Shown: piece after piece, positions 1-12,430 of the stretch
Layout: each line of letters begins with the position of its first letter
Position numbering within the stretch: the stretch's first letter is position 1
Source: Cristatella mucedo
Lineage: Eukaryota > Bryozoa > Phylactolaemata > Cristatellidae
Assembly (NCBI GenBank): GCA_009760855.2
Contig: WPIO01000002.1
Coordinates: forward strand, 11,758,001-11,822,000
Length of the DNA: 64,000 nucleotides
Direction: 5' to 3'
The notes under the pieces: model-generated
Told to the model about the DNA's origin: nothing
The model's database searches: none
Seen by the model: the letters and a program-made list of their open reading frames with translations, nothing else
Translations under genes and position numbers: made by a program

Positions 1-3000
1 CACTGAATTTTCAATGTCGATGGCACCAGTAGCCTCTTTAAAACAAAACACAGTGAGAAAATTGGCACGGGTAAACGGGTTTATTGGCAAAACATTGCAA
101 GTACTGATTGCACTTCAGTTGCGAACTCTGTTCAAATAACTAAAATTTATGGCACTCATGCAGGCTCTCAGAAAAATGAGAAAATTATGAATGGCGATCG
201 TAAAGGAGATTTCCTCGGTAAAATTTCCTCTATCTCTCACTCTTTCTTCTCATTTTAAAATGCTTTCTTGCCAACCAGCGTGTAGCTTTTTAAATCTGCT
301 TTGCATACTGGTAATTGTGCTATGTAGGTAGCCAAAGCTGAAACTCATTAGGAGACAAAATGTCGAGCGACATATGTAGTCAATAAAACTCAGGCTCGGG
401 CGGTCTCTCTCAGGTATTAATTCTTTGCTACAGGCTCTTCCATTCAAGCGTTGTCTCTCGCAGTTGGCGTAATTTCTGGATCGAGCATCTGTTACCTTAC
501 CAACTGTTGTTCAATTAAGCTTTACTTATTTTTTGCCGAAATAGAAAAACGCGAGCAGAGGAGACTCGAAATAATTGAAGGGTTGGTGAGTGGAGAGGAA
601 AACGTAATAATCATTCTCTCAGAGTTGAGTAGACAACCAGACACTGCAAGGTGGGTTCTGAGCAGATGACACCTGAGCACCTGTCTGCAGCATAGATTTG
701 GAAGGATGTACAAGTAAGCAGTTGGAGTGGGGGTGACTGGTCCTTGAGCTCAAGCGCAATTTGACACCCACGTATGACAGGTAAAGGCTGAAGTTTAGGC
801 AAAGACTCAGCTGTGGCGCGAGGTCAAGTGTTCTTTGAGGTCGGAGTGCTGTGTCCTGTTGATCTGCCAGGCGACAGACACGCTTGGTGAAGGACAAGCT
901 TTTTCCTGCAGTCCTAGGCTGTAAAGATTTTCGGCCATTTCGCTCCCCAAATCTGGCGGTGCAGATGCGATTTTTTATCGCGCGTGTTTTCATAAGCTTT
1001 GCACCTATTAATTAGTAACCGCTAGCCTTCGGGTGATTGCCGGCGGAAAAATCCTCACCGGCTAGCTAAGGGAGCTTTACAAGTGGCCACCCACCACTAT
1101 TCTTGCTTACACTTGGCAATAATGGATCCCGTTTTCTCTCATGAGAAGAAAAGAACGCACCCCGTATTATTCGTTGGATCAGTGAGGCCCTAAACATTTT
1201 AGCCAATATGGATACTCTAAAAAGTTTCCTTGTAAGCGTGCAGTAGTCGAAGCTTGTCAATCGGGGGGGGGGGGGGGGGGGGTGAGGTGAACACTAGCAA
1301 AATCAGACAGAATAAATGTTCAGATATATGGCATTTCTATTCTTTCAAGGTACCATATATGGTTTGTAATGCGATATATGTAAATGGTTCCAGTAAGTAT
1401 GCGAAATAATTCCAAATAATGATATACTTTGCTTGCACTCCGGCCAAGTCATACCAAACCGCCTGTTACTTCCCATAAGGATTTTCTCGGGTATGCTTAG
1501 GTAGGAGTCACTGGTAGTTATGCTAGAATTATCAGCAGCTTCTGATGCCGTCGATCACAGAAACACCCTTGAGCTCACCATATCCCACATTAGTAGCACA
1601 GACACCGTGGAATTAACGACCCATGCATATTCTGAGTAAAAGACATCAAAGAATATATGTCTAAAGTCAACGGTCATCGTGTTGGCATTTAAAGTACGAG
1701 GTCTCGTTAATGCAGAGTATTGTATCCCAAAGCCTGCGACGGATGCATTTGAACAGCTCGAGCCAGAATGGCGCACAGCTGCTAATTACAAAACCGGTTC
1801 CGGTAATCTAACTAGGCACCTTGTTAAGACAGATTTTCACTAGGTGTAAAACACAGATTATGATATATATATAGTTTCTATTATCGATATATCTATAGTT
1901 TCTGCTCGCAGTTCCGAGTCCGCTACGAATCTCTGTGACCAGACCGATTTAGCATGTACACGCTTCAATATGCAGTCGGTTCAGCCTAAGCAGCAGCTCT
2001 GGGACCTCTGTGTACCGTTCGACGTTTTCCAATAGCTTAGCATCTTCAGCTGCTTAAAACTATTGGCTAAGCGAAAATTCTCTTAAGCTCAACACCTAGC
2101 TGGACTTAGAAATAAACCAAAATTATTTTCTGTGAGTTTCTATTAAAGAAATTTTGACGCAGCTCTGTTGTACTACTCAGGAGGCTACATAGTTAAATTT
2201 TTTAGCATTCTAAAAGAATGCCTATGCCAGGCTGCTAATCTCCACTACTAAATCACTCCGAATGGAGATCTTCATCAAGTGTGAACAATCAACTCTATTC
2301 AGCGATTGTTGGTAGTATGGAAGGTTTAGGGTAGATTGAATTTCTGTAGTGTACTTCCTACTGTTGGATTCTATCAGTTTTCATTGAAGTTTGATGAGTT
2401 TCACTCTAAATAGATCAATTCCACAATTGCAGCCTCTACAGTTCAGGTTAATATGTGCTTAACTTTATCATACTAGGTTTACATGCTGAGCTTCTAATAA
2501 ACCCATCAGCTGCAGTGTTGAAAGTTGAAGAACACATTTAGCTCGAGTAATTCACCAGTGTTGACTTTCATAACCGTCTGTATCCTATATTAAAAAGGGT
2601 CGCTTAACGTTGGGAAGACCAATACTTTTCTGAGTAGCTGACTAGGTGGGAGAGACTCGGAGCTTAGCTGCAACTGATACAGGCGTTTCACAGGTCACGG
2701 TCACGTCATAATTACACTATCAATCGGTCTTATAATTATTGCTGAAAACAGCCTCCAACTATCTCCTAATCGTTTCAGAATATTACTTCGCTGCCCGCCA
2801 CCGCAGATTAGCGATAGTATCACGGTATTGGTTACCAAACGAACCAATAACGGTAAAGAGGCGTCTTAGTCTGGAATTGAAATGTAAAGTGTGCGCTACA
2901 ACATGTAGACAGTTCGAGCGTTCGAAAGTTCCACTTCTAGATTACGCCGTACGCATACGTGCTTTTCATGTTTGCAATTTTAGAAAATCTCCAAATTCTT

Positions 3001-3731
3001 ATGAAAGCCTTCTGCCTACAAGCAATACAAATGGCATTCAAAATTAAGATCCCACGCTTGATGCATCCTGGATGACCTGAAAGTTGAACCCTCCGAAATT
3101 TACCCGCAAATCTAGCCAAATCTCATTTCAAAATTATTCAATCTACCTGAGATAATCCTAAAATTCTTTCTTCTATACTAAAAAAATATAAAGGCCAGAA
3201 ATATCTGAAATTAACGCAACCTCTCTTTCTTGGATTTAAACGCGCCATTTGCTTTGCACTGCTTAATGTTTAGTAGGACGTCAAGAGATATTGCACCAAG
3301 AAATACTGCATTTTCACAACGTAGATAATTATCTTGATGCAAGTCGCCTGCCAGCCCTAGCATTATTGGCAACTCGTGTAATCTATAAATTTATTTTTTG
3401 CCCAGATCAAACTCAGCCTTTGATATCATTAAAATCCCTAGTTTAACGGCTTAAAATAGCCGTCTGGACTAATCGCCAGGTATCTGATGAACTATGCCAG
3501 GTTCACTCGTTTTAACTTTCGCTGCTTACAGTAAGCATCGACCCCAATTAACTTCCCTTTCTGAATCCCGGCGTCTTTTCTAAGGGCTGCTAGACTAGAT
3601 TTCTCTCACGGACTAAGTAAATAAAGCCGCGTATGCAAATGCTTTAAGAGAAATGCGCTTCTGATCCACTTCAACTATCCCCGGAAGCGTTCCGTGCTGG
3701 CTTAGTGGCTCTACCCATGGTAACGCTTAAG
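1..3731. other. No recognised gene or repeat
   Basis: I see no conserved domain, LINE or SINE match in this stretch on either strand. The longest open frame (2739-3047, + strand, 102 codons) has no motif I know and no convincing splice or promoter context. The only structured sequence is a run of 20 G at 1263-1282. Confidence 0.5.
1263..1282. repeat. Poly-G tract
   Basis: Twenty consecutive G residues. A simple homopolymer of this length is unstable and its true length may differ from the assembly. Confidence 0.9.
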
Positions 3732-3822
3732 TATTATAATACTAATAATCCACTTGATAAAGCGCCCTCAGAGAACTTAATCTCTTTCTAGGCGCTTTAC
3801 ATTTGCTGCAAAGGGATCTTAA
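3732..3822 (-). mobile_element. LINE family A, 3' tail fragment
   Basis: On the - strand this reads as the terminal hairpin of LINE family A (AAAGCGCC..AGAGATTAAGTTCTCT..GGCGCTTTATC) followed by an AT-rich tail. It is only the last ~90 bp of the element. It faces the + copy at 4042-4313 in opposite orientation, tail outward. Confidence 0.75.
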
Positions 3823-4041
3823 CAGACTGCTCATAGGGCCTGTGTAAATATGGTCATTCGCCTCATGACACCATCGTTTTCGTCGAGTTGCTGGTTAGCT
3901 AAAAATCCAGATTTCTGCTCGTAGCAGATTACTAAATTCGACTGACCTCATCTCCGGGTTCGTCAGATATCCCGACGTATTTTACTTTGAAAAAGCCGGA
4001 AATACTTTATAGTACGGCTATATCTCTTATATCTTATATCT

Positions 4042-4313
4042 CTATTTAGGACAGCATTTAGTGGGTCCCTGTGATTCGTCATTGATGTGCTTATGCGTGC
4101 TGACACTGTGCATGCTGCCACTAACCACATTTGCATGCTGACCCTGTGCATGTCACCCGTAACCATATTATTCATTTTGTTTGTTTTTCAAACATGATTT
4201 TACTTACCATTCAATTGCATTTCTCGTTGCAGCAAATGTAAAGCGCTTAGAAAGAGATTAAGTTCTCTGAGGGCGCTTTATAAAGTGCATTATTATTATT
4301 ATTATTATTATTT
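4042..4313 (+). mobile_element. LINE family A, 3' end copy
   Basis: Same 3' region as the better copy ending at 24838. It covers the last codons of the reverse-transcriptase ORF, the 3' UTR with its CATGCTGCCACTAACCACA block, the terminal hairpin and a (ATT)n tail. It is 5' truncated, as is usual for target-primed insertion. The GCGC arms of the hairpin are intact in this copy. Confidence 0.85.
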
Positions 4314-4590
4314 AAAACTAACTGATTTGGGTCCTTAAGATATGGATCCCCGCAATAACCTAAAATATGCTAGTCTGTGATAAAAAAACTTATTTGGATT
4401 TTGGCACCTTCAATTTTCCCTGCCTTTTATTTTTAATTAGTTTAAAACAGTTTAATCTATACGTTGAACTCTACATTTAAGAGATCCCTTACGAACGGAC
4501 ACCAGTTTTCGGAATGAGCCTTTATGGTGAATATCATGACATTTGAGGCCAGAAAAAAACAATATTTGCGGCAAGCACAAACGCAAACTT

Positions 4591-4617
4591 AATATATATA
4601 TATATATATATATATAT
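4591..4617. repeat. (AT)n microsatellite
   Basis: Uninterrupted AT dinucleotide run of about 27 bases. Confidence 0.9.
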
Positions 4618-4827
4618 GATTCTCATCTTGAGCCATGTATATTTATATTAATAATTGAGAACAAAATTTCAATTAGTATATACAAATTTGCCAGCGGTTC
4701 CCTGTCCTGCCGGGGTCGTGTAGTGATCCATTGATCTCACAAGCCCCCTGGTTCGCGTACTCTCTAGCTTATCAAAGCAGAATGCACGGTTTTTCGCTAA
4801 GTGCTAGTTATCGATTTTCTTGCCGCT

Positions 4828-4900
4828 AGATGTAAAGCGCCTGCATAAAGATCAAGTTCTCTTCGAGCGCTAAACAAAAGACTCTTTATTACTATTAGTC
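4828..4900 (+). mobile_element. SINE/LINE tail fragment
   Basis: It carries the shared tail of LINE family A and SINE family 1: GTAAAGCGCC, then AGATCAAGTTCTCTT, then GAGCGCTA and an ATTACTATTA tail. The head of the element is not recognisable, so LINE and SINE origin cannot be separated. Confidence 0.6.
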
Positions 4901-7900
4901 ATTATATCTTATCTTCTGACTTTAATGCCCTGCCCTTTCTCTCCCGGGAGTTTTTAAAGCTGCACAACCTGGACAGATTTTCAACATAATGAAAAGCGAG
5001 AACTTTCTTCGCTTCTCTCTTCCAAACCACAGAGTTTGACGTGTCAAATTAAAAAAGCCTTCAGTTTTTATGCAGAGTAAATTAAATCATTGGACGCGTT
5101 TACGAAGAAGTCTAAGAATTTTGCACGACTTTACGAAGTGAGCTTCTTATATTCAAAGTTAAATCTCCTCACGGAAGACTGCCACCGCCACAATGCAAAT
5201 AATGATTATTAAACGTGGATGATTAAATAATTTGGGTGAGCATGAAGTCATCACTAAGGCTGGCTTGCTTTAACAGGTCTTACTTTTCGATTAATATGGT
5301 CGCCATAAGAACAGTATATGATTTCTTAGTGAGCGTGTGATAAAAAGACAAACACTCCAATGATTTAAAATAAAAAGTGCAATACAATATTTTGCTGACA
5401 TTCTCTTCAGGTGGAGCATGTAGATATAATCATGATCGTATTCATTTTCCCAAGTATTTTGAATATTATCGCAAGCCTAAAGAAGGTAAGACGTCAGAGA
5501 ATGTTTTCATTTTTTAGAACAAAAAGATTATATTTATGGAATCCTTATAGAATACTCTGAAGTTCATCCGTAAACCCGTTTGAAGTTTCATTAACCAGAG
5601 GTAACAAATATGCAGTGTAGCAAAAAAATAATTCTCTAAGAATTTTACAAAATAAATTATAGATATCAGTAAGCCCGTTTCAGTCACATGACTAATATTA
5701 CAGGGTATTGTCACGAGTAGGCAATAGGGAGGATTGATGTAAAGATTGTGCTACTTTGGGCAGGGATGTCCTGCTTCTAATTTAACTTAGTTTTAGTGAG
5801 CGATTTTGTGGACATTTGTAATTAATAAGTATCAAAGAAAAGCCATTAAAGCAAGTCACAACCTGACCTGATAGTGTTTGCATGATAATGATTGATAATT
5901 GATAATGATGATAAGCGATAATTGATAACGATAATGATTGCATGCTACGGTGTTTTATCTTCAGCTTCCAAAATACATAATAACTGTTGGTATATATTGA
6001 CGAAAAACCTTTCATAAAAAATAGTCATCTAGTTTAATTCTAATTTGACTTTTAAGGACGCTTTGCAGTCCATCCATGGACCCATTTTTAAGGGTAATGT
6101 ATTGCATGTTACAAGCCAAAAGGGTAGAAAGAAAGTATTTCTCTTATAATGCTACAAAATAATGTATTGCTATCAATATGCGTTATGTCAGTCACTTCCT
6201 TAATTCTAACAATGGTTATAAGAAAGGAGCTAATTGCGTTTTCCCCAACTGCTTTGGCTTGATTTAAGAAATATTCCGAATTCATGCCTGGTAATGTATC
6301 TCAACCATTAAGATGGAAACAAAACTGTCCTAATGGTTGTTAATAGGCAGACAACCTAGCTGATTTAACAGGCAATGCAACTGAAATCTAAACCTAATAA
6401 TAATAATAAAAATAATAAAGCACTTGTATTTCGGCGTACTAGAGCTAAGGCGCGGTAAATAATCCAATAGTCTCCAAGTGGACCACCTAGGAGCCGATCA
6501 GAGGGCAATAATGCACACAATTGCGAAAAGTAGTGCTCTTAAAGATTGCAGGGACAAATAATGCAGTGTTTGAAACTGAATTTAATAATTTGGATTTAAA
6601 TGCGATTGATTCAAGCAAGGAACTTTCACAGGGCCAATGAATTGATTTCCAAACTTCAGGGGCATAGCAGTCTCTAAATTATGTAAGGTTTATTGGAGGC
6701 GCAGCTAGATGACCTGAACTGGCGGTAAGGCATATATTACGAGGAATAGCCTTACGTGTAAGTATTAAGAATAATAATAGGAAGAAATTGGTGTGGCTCT
6801 ATCAAAGGACTAAATCTCTTTAGACATTTTACATATGGTGTTTTTGAAGGGGGTATACTCTATTGCGACAATGAAAGGGTATATCCACTTGTGCTGGATG
6901 GATGAGCAAGTAATACTGAAGTAGTATCAAAGAAGGACAGTAGCTATTCAACAGAAATGAGCTCCAACAACACCCACGAGTCTTACATTGTGAGACATCA
7001 TGCATGCTGAAACTAGTTCGCCCAGCCTTGAGCGTGCAAAGGGAATGATATATTTCATAATAATTAAGCGAAAGAAATTCAATAGCTCAACGTTCCCAGA
7101 TGCTAGCGGCTACCCTGACACATTTTGTAAAGCCAGCGAGCGCAAGAGAGCTAATATAGCTCAAACTTCAACGTAAAATATGCTCTCGTTTAGGTACTTT
7201 GATGTGTGTAACTAGAGTCCCATCTGAGCGAATGTGTAGCACGAAACTTCGCGAATAGGATTCTTAACTCAGCGTTCCCACAGGCATATTCTCGACGTCG
7301 CCACGAAGTGTGTGAATATTAGTGCATTTGAACACGTATGCTTGACTATACATTAGTCGAGTCAACAAAGTATCGCTATGTATGGTTTGTATTCTGAAAT
7401 GGTTTTCCTTGGTTGATGTCTAATTTATAACCCTACTGTTTCATACATTAGAAGCACTGGTCCGTCTAGCCTAGAGAAAGACGATCATGTTAGCTAGGAT
7501 TATCCCGTGATACTTTAATACAGCCCTCCACAATTTGGATGCGTTTTAACCTGCAAGTTTGGTATACAATTTATTTGCTTATTTTTCTTTCCAGTTATTG
7601 AAAATAGATTTTTCGAGCCAGTATTTTGTTAAAAACTAGGATTCAATTGAATGCCTTGAGAAGGTAAGAAGTCATTAAAAATTCGAAGAAAGAGGAAAAG
7701 AGGAAAAACTTAAAGGCAAAGGCACAAAGTTTAAGAGCGATCTCGTACAGGGTCGGCAGATCAAACTATTGGTTATGCTTTTACTATAGGTCGCCTGTGT
7801 TACTGTGGTGAGTGTTTCATAGGAGACGCAGTTTCTCTTAACACAGTTGCCTCGATCACCTTGACCTAATGCATGGTAATGCTTTACGGCGTTGGGTAGC

Positions 7901-7947
7901 CGCGGTTCATCATGAATAGTATTGCTGAAGATGGCAACTTTAAAGTA
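4901..7947. other. No recognised gene; short tandem repeat at 5881-5942
   Basis: No conserved protein is visible. At 5881-5942 there is a degenerate tandem repeat of a TGATAAT unit. At about 6393-6430 an AATAATAATAAAGCAC string resembles the minus-strand start of a LINE 3' end, but the hairpin is absent and I do not call it. Confidence 0.5.
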
Positions 7948-9998
7948 CAGTAGTCTTCCGTTTAAGTACGAAACTTTAACCTGCGAAGTTTGTGCCTACT
8001 TAGCCGGTATGTGCATACTTTCTGGTATGCCGCGCACTTTCCGGAGCACTTACCTGTACCGGGCAGCACAGTGTGTATTGTGACACGCATGCGCGATCTG
8101 ATGGATTCATTCAACATTCATGTGTTGTTTGCTACTGACTCGCCTCGCGTTTCCCTGTTTTCGCTTTCTGTTTGTCCTTTGATTTACCAGTCTCGTTCCT
8201 TAAACCTCTCCCGTTCCTTACAGCTTCGATTTTTCGATTTCAAAAAAACTAAACGGCAAGCGCCTCAATGGGTCTCAACGCTGCAAAATCGCATCGAAGC
8301 TAAGTAAAGCATCTGCACCCAGTAAGAGGGCCATAGCGCGAGAGTACGACGTTAGTGAAGGCGCCATCCAAAAAATTTGGGAGAACCGTGAAGCGATCCA
8401 AGAACAATCTACCCTGATGACTGTAGAAGCCAAGCAGAAGACTTATTGAGCGTCAGTTGGACGATTTAGGGAGCTTGAGGACAAGCCTTTCATGTGGATT
8501 GACAGCATGCGTCGTGCTAGCCCTTCTGTACCACCGGCCACTGCCATAGCCAAAGCGTAAAGCATTGTTTTCAGCCTCTAAATTCAGGAATAAGATTTTA
8601 AGGCATTGTGGCAATGGATAATTTTATTCTGAGTTTGGAGAGGATTTTAAAAGATTCTCCTTCACGCAGAGGGAGCAGAAGTCACTAAGAACGACCCGGA
8701 GTTGTTAGCTGCTTTCAAAAACTTTTACGCGATTATCTCGCGATATCACCATGAAAATGTCTACAACGTGGACGAGACCGGTTTGGTTTTTCGATTGCTT
8801 CCAAGATATAGTCTTTTTATGCCAGACGAGGATATCTAAACCACCAGAGGTAAAAAGGAGGCGAAAGATCAAGTTTCTCTGACGGTAACGCCAACGCAAC
8901 CAGAACTCACAAAACTCCTTGCGCTTTGATCAGAAAACCCAAAGGACCAGCTTGTATTAAGGACTGGCATTGGCGAGCTCCTTATTTCAATCAAGCGAAA
9001 GCTTGGGTGGATGTTGGAACGTGTTGGAAGTGGTTAAACGAGGTGTTTTTTCCAGAGGTGAAAAAAACAGGACGCCGCGTTCTATTGCTGATGGAAAACG
9101 CTCCGGGACATTTTGAAGCCTTCGATCGCGACTATATTCGAATTGTTTTCTTTTCCCGAATTGAACAAGCTGGAAACAGCCTTATGATATGGAAATAATC
9201 GCAGCTCTGAAAAATTGATACCAATATTCGAATCTTGAGGATTTTCTTGACTTTTACGAACTTCACGAGGAGACTAAAAGTCGAAAGAAAGATCATTGGC
9301 GAAGATGGCGATGAAGTGCTGCAGGGGTCTTTTACGGGAACCCAGCGCACCTGCTCGATGCTGCAAGTTATGGTGAAAGAAGCCTGGATTCTGTTTCGGC
9401 ATGCTTAATCAAAAATGCTTTCTTCAAGGCCGAACTAACGACTGTAGAACCAGAACTGGAGGCTGATAGCAATGTTGAAGACATGGGCATCGAACTTGCA
9501 AAGGCTTTAGAAACTTTGAATCTGTATATCGCCTCATCAGAACTGGAAGAACTCGGTCACGTTGATGACGAGAACAACAATGAATATGTTGCTTCGGTAT
9601 TGGAAGATGTTTACGACCTTTTGAAGTCGATGAAGATTGGTGAAAGTGTGATGGATGATGATGACGACAACGTTAATCCTCAAGATCTCAATGCTGGTTT
9701 AGAAAGTGAACTTGTATTTAAGGGGTTCAAATACCTTTGTAAGCAGGTTCTTGACATTGAGGATCATCTGCTCTGCTCTGAAGTTCAAATTGAAGCTGAT
9801 GATACATTCAACGATCTAAAAAAAACTGTGTGAATCATTTCAGAGCAAGATCCGGGCGGTATCCCTCAAAGCCTAACGCAAGAAACTTCAAAAACTGCGC
9901 CAAATGACGATTCGTGACAAGTTTAACGAATAAATCTTGAACCCAGAATTCTACGGAAATATATGCGTACTTAACCGGGATGCGTAGTTAACGAACTG
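7948..9998 (+). mobile_element. pogo/Tigger-family DNA transposon, near full length, decayed
   Basis: The left end is TA followed by CAGTAGTCTTCCGTTTAAGT. The right end, read on the - strand, starts CAGTTCGTTAACTACGC and shares the core GTTAAGTACG (left end TTTAAGTACG), so I take both as terminal inverted repeats. The left flank shows the TA target site, while the right flank is CA, so the duplication is not intact. The ends enclose a broken transposase. The total of about 2.05 kb fits the size usual for this group of the Tc1/mariner superfamily. Confidence 0.75.
8258..9833 (+). pseudogene. pogo/Tigger-type transposase, broken
   Basis: A helix-turn-helix segment at 8258-8450 contains AIAREYDVSEGAIQKIW and NREAI, the pattern of the CENP-B/pogo DNA-binding region. 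A second piece (about 8470-8560) reads EDKPFMWIDSMRRA, as in the second HTH. The DDE domain follows with NVDETGLVFRLLP (about 8762-8805), then WHWRAPYFNQAKAW and VLLLMENAPGH (about 9080-9113). The family norm for the last motif is LLLxDNAPGH, so the second catalytic Asp is replaced by Glu. A C-terminal part with LLDAASYGERSLDSVSA and an acidic tail (9483-9833) is like the Tigger C-terminus. Stops near 8448, 8560 and 8840 and several frame changes mean no transposase can be made. The ORF order and spacing are otherwise complete. Confidence 0.85.
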
Positions 9999-10123
9999 CA
10001 AGAAAACTGCTTGTTTCCTTAATTTACCAATTTTCTAACCGCGGCCATCAAACAGCGGCTAACGCCAAAGCTAGGCACGAAAGAGAGCTTCATCGATGGA
10101 ACAGCAGTACAAAAAGCTCTACT

Positions 10124-10279
10124 TGCCGAGCTGGTTAGGTCCAGCGGTCAAGGTGCTCGTCCCGACCAAAGCCTGGCTGAGGTCGTGGGCTCGATCCCCG
10201 AGGCATACGTGAAGCGCATGAATAGAGATCAAGTTCTCTTGGGGCGCTATACAAAGGTATTATTATTTATTATTATTAA
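10124..10279 (+). mobile_element. SINE family 1, copy 1
   Basis: The tRNA-like head begins GCCGAGCTGGTTAGG, and the B-box-like segment is TGGGCTCGATCCCC. The tail repeats the LINE family A end: AGCGC, AGAGATCAAGTTCTCTT, GGCGCTATACAAA and (ATT)n. A pol III head joined to a LINE tail is the classical SINE layout. Confidence 0.8.
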
Positions 10280-10392
10280 GTTTAGCCACTGCAGGACTGA
10301 AGCCCTTCCTGGTGAAGACACAACAACTACGCTGACGCCAAAAAATTATAAAATATAAAATCAAGTCATAAATAACGGATCTGATCCTTTAA

Positions 10393-10669
10393 AATACACC
10401 TATTTAGGACAGCATTTAGTGGGTCCCTGCGATTCGTTCTTTATGTGCTTACGCGTGCTGACACTGCGCATGCTGCCACTAACCACACTTGTATTCTAAC
10501 CTTGTGCACGTCACCCCTAACCAAACCATGTTAATAATGTTGTTTATCAAGCATGATATTTGTCACCATTCAATCACATTTTACTTAGCAGCAAATGTAA
10601 ATAGCCATGAAAGAGATTGAGTTCTCTAAGTGCACTTTATCAAGTGTATTATTATTATTATTATTATTT
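10393..10669 (+). mobile_element. LINE family A, 3' end copy
   Basis: 5'-truncated copy with the ACCTATTTAGGACAGCATTT end of the ORF, the 3' UTR, the hairpin (its GCGC arms mutated) and an (ATT)n tail. It lies just downstream of SINE copy 1 in the same orientation. Confidence 0.85.
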
Positions 10670-11079
10670 AGTACTTGCCACCATTTTGACATTACCCACC
10701 TTGACCTCGACCTTAAAAAAAAATCAGTGCACCATTGAGCAAGGTACCCACGTTCTCGCCCAACTGCAAAATAGCTTATGTAAAGCTCATCAGCATTGCG
10801 AAGGCAAACAAAATCTGAACTAATGACTAAAGCAAGCCACCCATGTTCTTTTGCTTCTCGTGTCACGATGCATTTAACCTAAAGAAGAATGTGGGGCTTT
10901 ATTTCTTCAGAAACTATCCACCGCTGGAAAAAGGTGAACAATGTGTGCTTATTTTCAAGATAAAGATCGTGCAAATTTTGGACCGAGCTCTAATGTTCAC
11001 TCACTTGAACTCGGCCTAGTTGAATCTGCATTGGATCAACAACGATAAATACGCCGCGTGGACTCCTAAGTGTCTGCTC

Positions 11080-11790
11080 TCCTCCATGTAATCAATAATA
11101 TCGTATGCAAAAATGATGACGGGAACGTCACTGCCCTAGTCCAGCTGGATCTACGGCTGAATTCGAGAGTATTGATCCCAGTATCATACTTGAACGATTG
11201 AGAACAACTATCGATCTGGCAGACGAGGTACTGGTGTGGTTTAAATAGAAATGATGAGTAGAATGCTGGGATTTTCGTGAAGGTACATATTAACAAACCT
11301 TTATCAATTAAAAAACTCCTGCTTTCGCTGAATTGGCGTAATTTAAAGCTAATATATTAGATTTCCGGGCAAATTTACAGTCACCTGCTGGCTCACTTTC
11401 CGATCGTGTTCAATTCGAGTCTGTGGGGCTCAGGTTTCATCCACCAAATCAGTCACCCGTGGAGACCCTCGAGGGTCTGTCCTCGGCACTTTACTGTTCT
11501 CCAATTACATTAGACCTCTAGGAAAAGTCTGATTCTGACTCATGGAATAGGCTATCACTATTATGCTGACGATACTCAGCTGTATTTGTCATGTAAACCG
11601 TCGGAATCTGCTGCAGTGACTGATAAACTGAATGCTTGCCATGCAGTCCTTTGCTCATAGGTATCGGCAAATATCCTAAAATTAAACTATGATAAAAACG
11701 GAGCTGCTACTCGTAGATCACCCAAGGTCTCGATCCTTGAAAGTAGTAAGTTAAATCAGCTACATCCAAGTATGAACAGATGAAAAGTAA
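11080..11790 (+). pseudogene. LINE reverse-transcriptase fragment
   Basis: Broken pieces of a CR1/L2-type reverse transcriptase can be read in order: a degenerate stretch equivalent to FDTIDHxILLERLRTT around 11155-11205, then the palm motif in YYADDTQLYLS at about 11555-11590, then NYDKTELLLVDHPRS at about 11690-11730. The catalytic YADD box is intact but the frame is broken many times. The wording is closer to LINE family B than to family A. Confidence 0.75.
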
Positions 11791-12267
11791 GTATTCCAGA
11801 GTGAGTATTCCGGAGATGACCAGAGGTGAATAAGTTTTGGTGTTGATGTTGATTTTAATGACGAGACTTTGCCAGGCGAGATCAAAGCTAACGCGGCGGT
11901 AACCTTATTGACATCGATTCACGGAAATGCACTTCCAGCTATCAGCGCCAGAAGTGAGTGGACAGCATGAAATGGAGATTCAAAATCTCGACATGGATGC
12001 TAGAAATTGATTATTTATGAAGCATTGAGAAAAGAAAGGAGGATGAATCCAGGTTTTATGTACTGTCAGGACCGCGAGAGTATTTCCAAAAAATAAATAA
12101 TCCCTCGCTTAAAGAACTTGGTTCAAAAAGAATTTTATAAATTTTCATGGCGATTACGTGTGGGGCGACTAGTGCTTAACGATCTTCTGACTAAAATTGT
12201 TGATCAGTTTCTTGAACCAGCCTCAAATCTTTTGGAGACTCTACCTTTAATGTGGTGAGCCGTGAAG

Positions 12268-12430
12268 GTGCACTAGGTAAGGCGGTTGCTTTTCACGACC
12301 TCGGTCCCGATGTCGTGGGCTCTAATCCTGCGGTGGGTGATCCTTTATCGCCACTGCAAGTAGTGGTGATAGCCTTAAAGGCTCTTCTGTCGCTATACAA
12401 AAGAGGTGGTCAAATCAGCTAGTATTTAAT
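12268..12430 (+). mobile_element. SINE family 2, copy 1
   Basis: Matches the copies at 22118 and 55908. A tRNA-like head has GGCGGTTGCTTTTCACGA and a B-box-like TCGTGGGCTCTAATCC. A conserved body follows with TATCGCCACTGCAAG and AAAGGCTCTTCTGTCGCTA, ending GGTCAAATCAGCTAGTATTT. Its tail differs from that of SINE family 1. Confidence 0.75.
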
